64,000 nt of DNA, taken from UMGS1601 sp900553335. GTDB taxonomy: Bacteria; Bacillota; Clostridia; Oscillospirales; Ruminococcaceae. The position numbers and the translations under genes are program-made. Of the stretch, positions 59,852 through 64,000 are shown piece after piece; within the stretch, counting starts at the first letter, position 1, and each line of letters opens with the position of its first letter. The notes beneath the pieces are model-generated. The model was not told the origin of the DNA. It made no database searches and saw only the letters and a program-made list of their open reading frames with translations. Where the stretch lies: contig CALEUW010000021.1 in NCBI GenBank assembly GCA_937920725.1, positions 1 through 64,000 of the forward strand. Direction: 5' to 3'.

Positions 59852-60704
59852 GGGGGGATCGCGGTTTTAGAATTTCTGACTCGAAAATTTTATTAATACA
59901 AAAATGGGACATTATGGCCACCAAATAATAAAATGACTTTCTTATTTATGCTATGTATCATAACTACAAAAAAGATAAGTAGTATTACTGCGCCAGAGTG
60001 ACAGGGATATGTAAGCACAACCCTCCATACAGTTCCACGCTTCCTTAAAGTGGCGTTCTCTCTGCCGGTGCTATGCACGGATTAAGCAAAGGGCAGGCTC
60101 GTATCATCGCCTACTATCTATTCGTCAAGTATCCCTCTGGCGTCTGTTATTTAATTTTCAAGTAGGAGTTTAACCTCCCACTTAATAGCCGATGAGAGTA
60201 TGCTTTTTTCTCGTTTTCTGTTTTTTTAAATATAAAAGCACTTGTTACTAACCGTTTCTTTCGGTCAGTAACAAGTACTCTGAAATTTGATATTCGATTA
60301 TATAGAGTGGTAGCTGTTCTTGTTCTCTAAATCAATTTGACTTTTCTATGAAATGGCAACAGGTAGGCATAATGCCCACAGCAAAAAACAGGACGAGTAA
60401 AGCAAGTCCGATTGCATGCAATGTACAATGTTCAAATCACTTTCAAGGTTTTCTATAATTAATTCAATGGTTTACCATTACTTTTTAAATTTTTTATTTA
60501 TAATACTACAAACTTTGTCGAATTTTGTTGAAAATATTTTGCAAAAAAATATATTTTTTTGCTGAAACAGTAGTATTTTACGAGAAAATATGCTATACTT
60601 AATAATAAATTGGTATATTAATTTCGATTTCCTACAATCAAAGCGACTGTGGACAAGCCACACTCTCTGTTTTTGTTAAAAAATTCACGAAAGAGGTCAC
60701 GACT
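59852..60704. other. Gene-free debris region
   Basis: No supported gene is seen. A less AT-rich block (60000-60200) has no reading frame I can identify and may be leftover mobile-element DNA. A near-perfect inverted repeat lies at 60238-60279 and T/A-rich repeats at 60520-60560. A small TGTGG/CCACA hairpin lies at about 60648 in the leader of the GTPase gene. Confidence 0.35.
60238..60279. terminator. Inverted repeat, terminator-like
   Basis: AGCACTTGTTACTAACCG and CGGTCAGTAACAAGTACT form an 18-bp stem with few mismatches around TTTCTTT. It has the form of a strong terminator but has no intact gene next to it. Confidence 0.55.
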
Positions 60705-61535
60705 ATGAAAAACTACAAACAACAAATGCAAAATTGGCTATTGCAATTGAGAAACTCATTACTTACACAAGGTGTACCACAGAGCGATGTAATGAATCTT
60801 GAAACCAAGTTGCTCAAAAAAATGAATGATGAGGCGCCTCCACGTATTGCTGTTATCGGAGAAACGGGTGTCGGAAAAAGTTCTACAATTAACGCATTAT
60901 TCAACACGAATTTGCCGGTGCATGATTTTACAGCCTGCACCCAAGAAATCGAAGAAGTTAATACTACAACTGCAAATGGTGAACCCATAACTATTGTTGA
61001 TTTTCCTGGTCTTGGAGAAGGACTTACAGCAGACAAACGGCACTGGGAGCTATATAAAAAGGAGTTGCCCTCTGTAGATGTTGCTCTTTGGGTTATATCT
61101 GCCGGTGACCGTGCAGTCGGAAATATGATTACTGCACTTAGGAAAATTTCTGATATTTGTTCTGACAAAGCGTTATCCCGCTTAGTGTTCGGCATTAATA
61201 AAGCAGAACATATGTCGCCAGAACAATGGAACATTAGAGCAAATATGCCGGAACCTAACCATTACAATAATCTTATTGGCTTTCAAAAAACAGTGTTGAA
61301 TGCAATAAGGGAGATAATTCCAAAATGGAATGGTAGAATAGAAACTTATTCCGCTCACAAGAGATATAATCTAGACGCATTATTGTTGGCTATCTTACAA
61401 ACTGTTCCCGAAACTAGAAGATGGAAAGTAAAAGCAACCTCCGATGTTGCCTCATGGGAAGAATTTGTCGACCCCGAATACTTGCGACTTGCAAGACAAA
61501 TTAATGCAGAAGGAGAAAAAAGCCATGAATGTTAG
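60705..61535 (+). CDS. YfjP/dynamin-like GTPase
   Basis: A 276-residue P-loop GTPase of the TRAFAC class: G1 is AVIGETGVGKSSTINALF, G2 includes DFTACTQEIEEV, G3 is TIVDFPGLGEG, and G5 is about TYSAHKR. The G4 motif reads NKAE (INKAEHM) instead of NKxD, so guanine recognition may be weakened. A helical N-terminal segment precedes the G domain. Relatives such as E. coli YfjP/YkfA occur in prophages and genomic islands, with unknown or defence-linked roles. AAAGAGGT stands upstream. The small membrane gene overlaps its 3' end by 11 bp. Confidence 0.87.
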   Translation: MKNYKQQMQNWLLQLRNSLLTQGVPQSDVMNLETKLLKKMNDEAPPRIAVIGETGVGKSSTINALFNTNLPVHDFTACTQEIEEVNTTTANGEPITIVDFPGLGEGLTADKRHWELYKKELPSVDVALWVISAGDRAVGNMITALRKISDICSDKALSRLVFGINKAEHMSPEQWNIRANMPEPNHYNNLIGFQKTVLNAIREIIPKWNGRIETYSAHKRYNLDALLLAILQTVPETRRWKVKATSDVASWEEFVDPEYLRLARQINAEGEKSHEC

Positions 61536-61824
61536 CAACATTAGTCCGAGTGAACGCTCAGAGCTTGACCGATTAGCGGTTTATCTTAAAAACACGGATC
61601 TTGCACAAGAAAAAGCCAAAGAAATGGCTGAATCTTCTTTTAGGCAGTGGTTTGCTGATGCTTTACAGGTATTGGCTACTGGTATAGGAATTAGCCTGTC
61701 AGCCATTGTTGAATACATAAAAACGATTGGAACTGCCATTTCCATTGGTTTTATGAGAGGGATAGACATATCACGAGCAAAGGGCAAAAAAGAAAGAGAG
61801 CGACTTAGAAATAGGAGGTATTAG
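61525..61824 (+). CDS. Small membrane-associated protein
   Basis: A 99-residue protein from ATG 61525 (AGGAGA upstream), overlapping the GTPase stop. It has a charged, helical N-terminal half (SERSELDRLAVYLKNTDLAQ) and one or two hydrophobic helices (ALQVLATGIGISLSAIVEYI, TIGTAISIGFMRGIDI), then a basic tail (KGKKERERLRNRR). No family is recognised. Coupled translation makes it a likely partner of the GTPase, perhaps placing it at a membrane. Confidence 0.7.
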   Translation: MNVSNISPSERSELDRLAVYLKNTDLAQEKAKEMAESSFRQWFADALQVLATGIGISLSAIVEYIKTIGTAISIGFMRGIDISRAKGKKERERLRNRRY

Positions 61825-61827
61825 GAA

Positions 61828-62250
61828 ATGAAAATTAATATGCAATTTCCTCAATGTCCTAAATGCCATACATCAGATCCAACTTCATATCATCAAAATT
61901 GCGTGAGAGGCGGTGTTAGTCCACTTCAATTCGAAACTACCAATAATTTTGTAGAGTGTACGGATTGCGGACACTCTTGGGAAATTCACTCTTCTAATTA
62001 TTACTGTCGTTGCGGTCATGTCTTTTCAGCAACAGAAGTAGAAAACGAAATCAATAAAATTATTGAAGTTGCACGAATGGTTGCTGCTGAATTGTTGCGT
62101 AAACAAAAAATTCAAGAAGATACTTATGTAGTTACTGGGAAATCTGTTGGAAAGTGGATAAAAGGTTTTGTTGAAGAAAGTGCAATTAATATCAGTTACG
62201 CAGTTGGCAGAATTGTTGGTGTTGTAATGAAGATATTTGGTATTTCGTGA
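61828..62250 (+). CDS. Zinc-ribbon protein
   Basis: The 140-residue protein has three Cys pairs: CPKCHTSD, ECTDCGHSW and YYCRCGHVFS. These form one or two zinc ribbons in the first 65 residues. The rest is helical, with an amphipathic or hydrophobic end (INISYAVGRIVGVVMKIFGI). It is not a known enzyme and may bind nucleic acid or a protein partner. AGGAGG stands before the ATG, and the preceding stop lies 3 bp upstream. It ends the three-gene unit, and a terminator follows. Confidence 0.75.
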   Translation: MKINMQFPQCPKCHTSDPTSYHQNCVRGGVSPLQFETTNNFVECTDCGHSWEIHSSNYYCRCGHVFSATEVENEINKIIEVARMVAAELLRKQKIQEDTYVVTGKSVGKWIKGFVEESAINISYAVGRIVGVVMKIFGIS

Positions 62251-62316
62251 TATAACAAGAAAGAGGCTATCGGGTTTAAAGTAATATTGCACAAAAATAC
62301 GTTTGGAGTATTCTAA

Positions 62317-62362
62317 AAAAGAACCGTTTTGTGAACCCAAAATCACTAAAACGGTTTCTTTA
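62317..62362 (+). terminator. Terminator of the GTPase operon
   Basis: AAAGAACCGTTTT and AAAACGGTTTCTTT pair across a loop of about 17 nt, followed by ATTG. It stands 65 bp after the zinc-ribbon gene. Confidence 0.7.
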
Positions 62363-62484
62363 TTGAATGTCATTTAATGTTTTGTACAATAAAAGTCCTT
62401 AATACGACAGTCCCTTTCTTGTGTTCTCAAATAAAAGTTCACCTCTGCGAAGCTGCCGCAGGTTTTCATCATGCCCAAGACAAA

Positions 62485-62520
62485 AAAGAGCTAATCCCAA
62501 TTATAAGGGATTAGCTCTTT
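62485..62520 (-). terminator. Terminator after the leftward genes
   Basis: AAAGAGCTAATCCC and GGGATTAGCTCTTT form a perfect 14-bp stem. It terminates the minus-strand gene at 62566 and is symmetric enough to act in both directions. Confidence 0.85.
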
Positions 62521-62565
62521 ATCTTTTGTAACACTATTGCATAATATAAAAAATAGGTCGTCTTA

Positions 62566-63090
62566 CTAACCTTGTTTCTTCACCCTTTTCAAGTACCGTT
62601 TATAAAATCGTTTTGACATTGTCACTTCATAATAGGGATTGTTTAATATATATTCCTCAAGCTCAGATCCAGCAGGAATCGGCGGTGATACATAAGCGTG
62701 TGTAATTTTCTCTTTTGTTTTGCCTTTTCTGCTCCGAGTACAGCTTGATTTACTGCCATTATTAAAAATAACAATTAAGCAGCCTTTACGATCAATTCTT
62801 GCATTTATAATATCGCTATAGTAAATCTCATATACAGTTTTTATGTTAAGATCAGTAGATACTATCCTTACTATATTCTTTTTAAACTTTATAAACGGCA
62901 ATCTTTCGTTTTTTACAATGTATTTGTTAAAACCGTATGTACCGATAAACAGCAGTATTATCATCAGAACAAATAAATACGATGATCCCGATGAGGTTTC
63001 CATAAATACAAAAGAAACACAGAATATTACAAATGCCAACATACAAATTGCAAAGCATATTATCTTTTTTGTTTTACTTCTTATTTTCAT
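62566..63090 (-). CDS. Two-helix membrane protein of unknown function
   Basis: The 174-residue protein has two N-terminal membrane helices (IICFAICMLAFVIFCVSFVFM, LFVLMIILLFIGTYGFNKYIV) and a C-terminal basic cytoplasmic domain of beta-strand character (YEIYYSDIINARIDRKGCLI). That shape recalls bacterial PH-like domains, but I do not assign it. AAAGGA precedes the ATG, and it overlaps the next gene upstream by 17 bp, so they are co-transcribed. Confidence 0.6.
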   Translation of the reverse strand: MKIRSKTKKIICFAICMLAFVIFCVSFVFMETSSGSSYLFVLMIILLFIGTYGFNKYIVKNERLPFIKFKKNIVRIVSTDLNIKTVYEIYYSDIINARIDRKGCLIVIFNNGSKSSCTRSRKGKTKEKITHAYVSPPIPAGSELEEYILNNPYYEVTMSKRFYKRYLKRVKKQG

Positions 63091-64000
63091 TAATAACAGT
63101 CCTTTCCTTTATTTGATTACATACATATGTGACTAATACATTAGCTTCATCTGCCGTAATAATATCAGTTCGGCTAACCGTAGTGTATATTAAATTTATT
63201 ACCTCTGTTTCAGCGCCTAATTCAATGAGGTTGTATATCTCATTTTCTGTTTTTACGGCAATTAAATATAGTAAAACATCAATCCGAGTTAGTGTGATAT
63301 TAGGTTTTGCAATATCCCTTTTCGCTTGCGGCGTAAATGCATCTTCATCGCAAGCATCAGCAGAAATTTCTTCGTTAATCGGAGATATAAATTCAACTGG
63401 TGCTGTAAATTCTTGTTCATTTACTTCTTCATCATCTGTAGCAGTAATTGACGGGCATTTATCATCTTCTTCGTTTATATCGTTCATCTGATATGCAAAA
63501 GCTAACAGTGCTTGTGCCGTTTCGGTATCATTTGCAGGATTTGCGTTAAACTGCTTACAAATAAATTCAGTAGTGATATTTCTTAACCCTGAGAATTCAT
63601 AGATTTTGTCATCGTCCTCAATTGAAATTATGTTTTGCTTTTCATTGACTTCATTTAAGATGAGCGACGAAACTAAAGCGGCTGCCTGACGATTAAAAAA
63701 GATCAGATTGACGTATTTAGAAATTAATTTTTTAATCACATTGCACTGTTCAGTAAGCTCATCACCGTCTTTGCGTATGTCTATTACAGTATCAATGACT
63801 ACATTATATTTTCCGTCCATGATTATAATCTTTCTTTCAGCTCGCTGCGATATAAATTCAGAGTGATCTTTTATTGTTTTGACAAAAATCATTAGCGTAT
63901 CTGCCGGAACAAAATTTTTCTTATAAGACAATCCTAATTTCTTTTTCATTTCGACGATCTCATCAGCAATGGTATCCTCGTTTGAGTTATAATCGTATTT
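63074..64000 (-). CDS. Hypothetical protein, 5'-truncated by the window
   Basis: An ATG at 63949 would give 291 residues, but it has no ribosome binding site. The frame stays open and acidic to the edge (residues before it read NSNEDTIADEIVE), so the true start lies to the right of the window. The protein has a hydrophilic alpha/beta first half (ERKIIIMDGKYNVVIDTVID) and an acidic middle (DINEEDDKCPS, DDEEVNEQE). A helical C-terminal part follows (RIDVLLYLIAVKTENEIYNL). No family is recognised. Confidence 0.55.
   Translation of the reverse strand, partial: KYDYNSNEDTIADEIVEMKKKLGLSYKKNFVPADTLMIFVKTIKDHSEFISQRAERKIIIMDGKYNVVIDTVIDIRKDGDELTEQCNVIKKLISKYVNLIFFNRQAAALVSSLILNEVNEKQNIISIEDDDKIYEFSGLRNITTEFICKQFNANPANDTETAQALLAFAYQMNDINEEDDKCPSITATDDEEVNEQEFTAPVEFISPINEEISADACDEDAFTPQAKRDIAKPNITLTRIDVLLYLIAVKTENEIYNLIELGAETEVINLIYTTVSRTDIITADEANVLVTYVCNQIKERTVINENKK

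Noticed and set aside
60000..60200. Less AT-rich block as an unannotated gene or group II intron end
   Set aside because: No open frame, no domain V-like hairpin and no transposase similarity visible.

Overview
The window looks like the chromosome of a spore-forming gut or rumen Clostridium-class Firmicute, most likely a Ruminococcus-like Oscillospiraceae. The evidence is AT-rich DNA, AGGAGG-type ribosome binding sites, a sporulation gene set (spoIIM, sipL, spoIVA, sigE, spoIIGA), an ECF folate transporter under a THF riboswitch, and type I dockerin repeats of the kind used in cellulosome and amylosome assembly (one cut by the left edge, one inside a flavodoxin). I cannot name the species.

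Layout. 1-4393: a large secreted BspA-type leucine-rich-repeat protein with five FIVAR-like repeats and a C-terminal dockerin, running off the left edge. 4394-5952: a tyrosine recombinase gene flanked by two near-identical sites (11-bp arms around a 7-bp spacer, in opposite orientation), with an outward consensus promoter inside the segment and a strong terminator just outside it. This reads as a possible promoter-inversion switch for the surface protein. 6.1-19.1 kb: housekeeping genes (prfB, YesL-like, spoIIM, proC, folT, pfkA, a PASTA pseudokinase, a zinc-ribbon membrane protein, a type IIA topoisomerase pair). 19.3-22.3 kb: sipL-spoIVA spore-coat operon with a probable sigma-E promoter. 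22.4-30.0 kb: a lone pseudopilin, a PII-like protein and prmA; a sigma/anti-sigma/serpin operon; and a CadC-type repressor with a Zn/Cd/Pb P-type ATPase. 30.4-32.2 kb: ttcA and rplM-rpsI with an L13 leader.

32.6-50.4 kb is an accessory redox island. It holds five flavodoxins, four complete aldo/keto reductases plus a remnant of a fifth, flavin reductases, an iron-dependent alcohol dehydrogenase, a cupin, a carboxymuconolactone-decarboxylase-like protein, DUF4405 membrane proteins, an esterase, and LysR/MerR/HTH regulators at its edges. The left arm reads rightward and the right arm leftward. They meet at 40.4 kb, and truncated genes occur near the junction. One flavodoxin has gained a two-repeat dockerin and lost its lipobox cysteine.

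50.6-58.6 kb returns to core functions: sigE and spoIIGA, a small sigma/DUF4367/secreted-protein operon, purC, rplS and a sodium-coupled NSS transporter. 58.6-60.7 kb is debris: remnants of a P-type ATPase and a tyrosine recombinase, and a tRNA-Ser(UGA) unit that lacks its D-arm but keeps a consensus promoter and terminator. 60.7-62.25 kb is a three-gene module (dynamin/YfjP-like GTPase, small membrane protein, zinc-ribbon protein). The window ends in two unrecognised leftward genes. A roughly 120-bp dispersed repeat occurs in at least two intergenic regions. All calls are from reading the sequence; no database search was possible.
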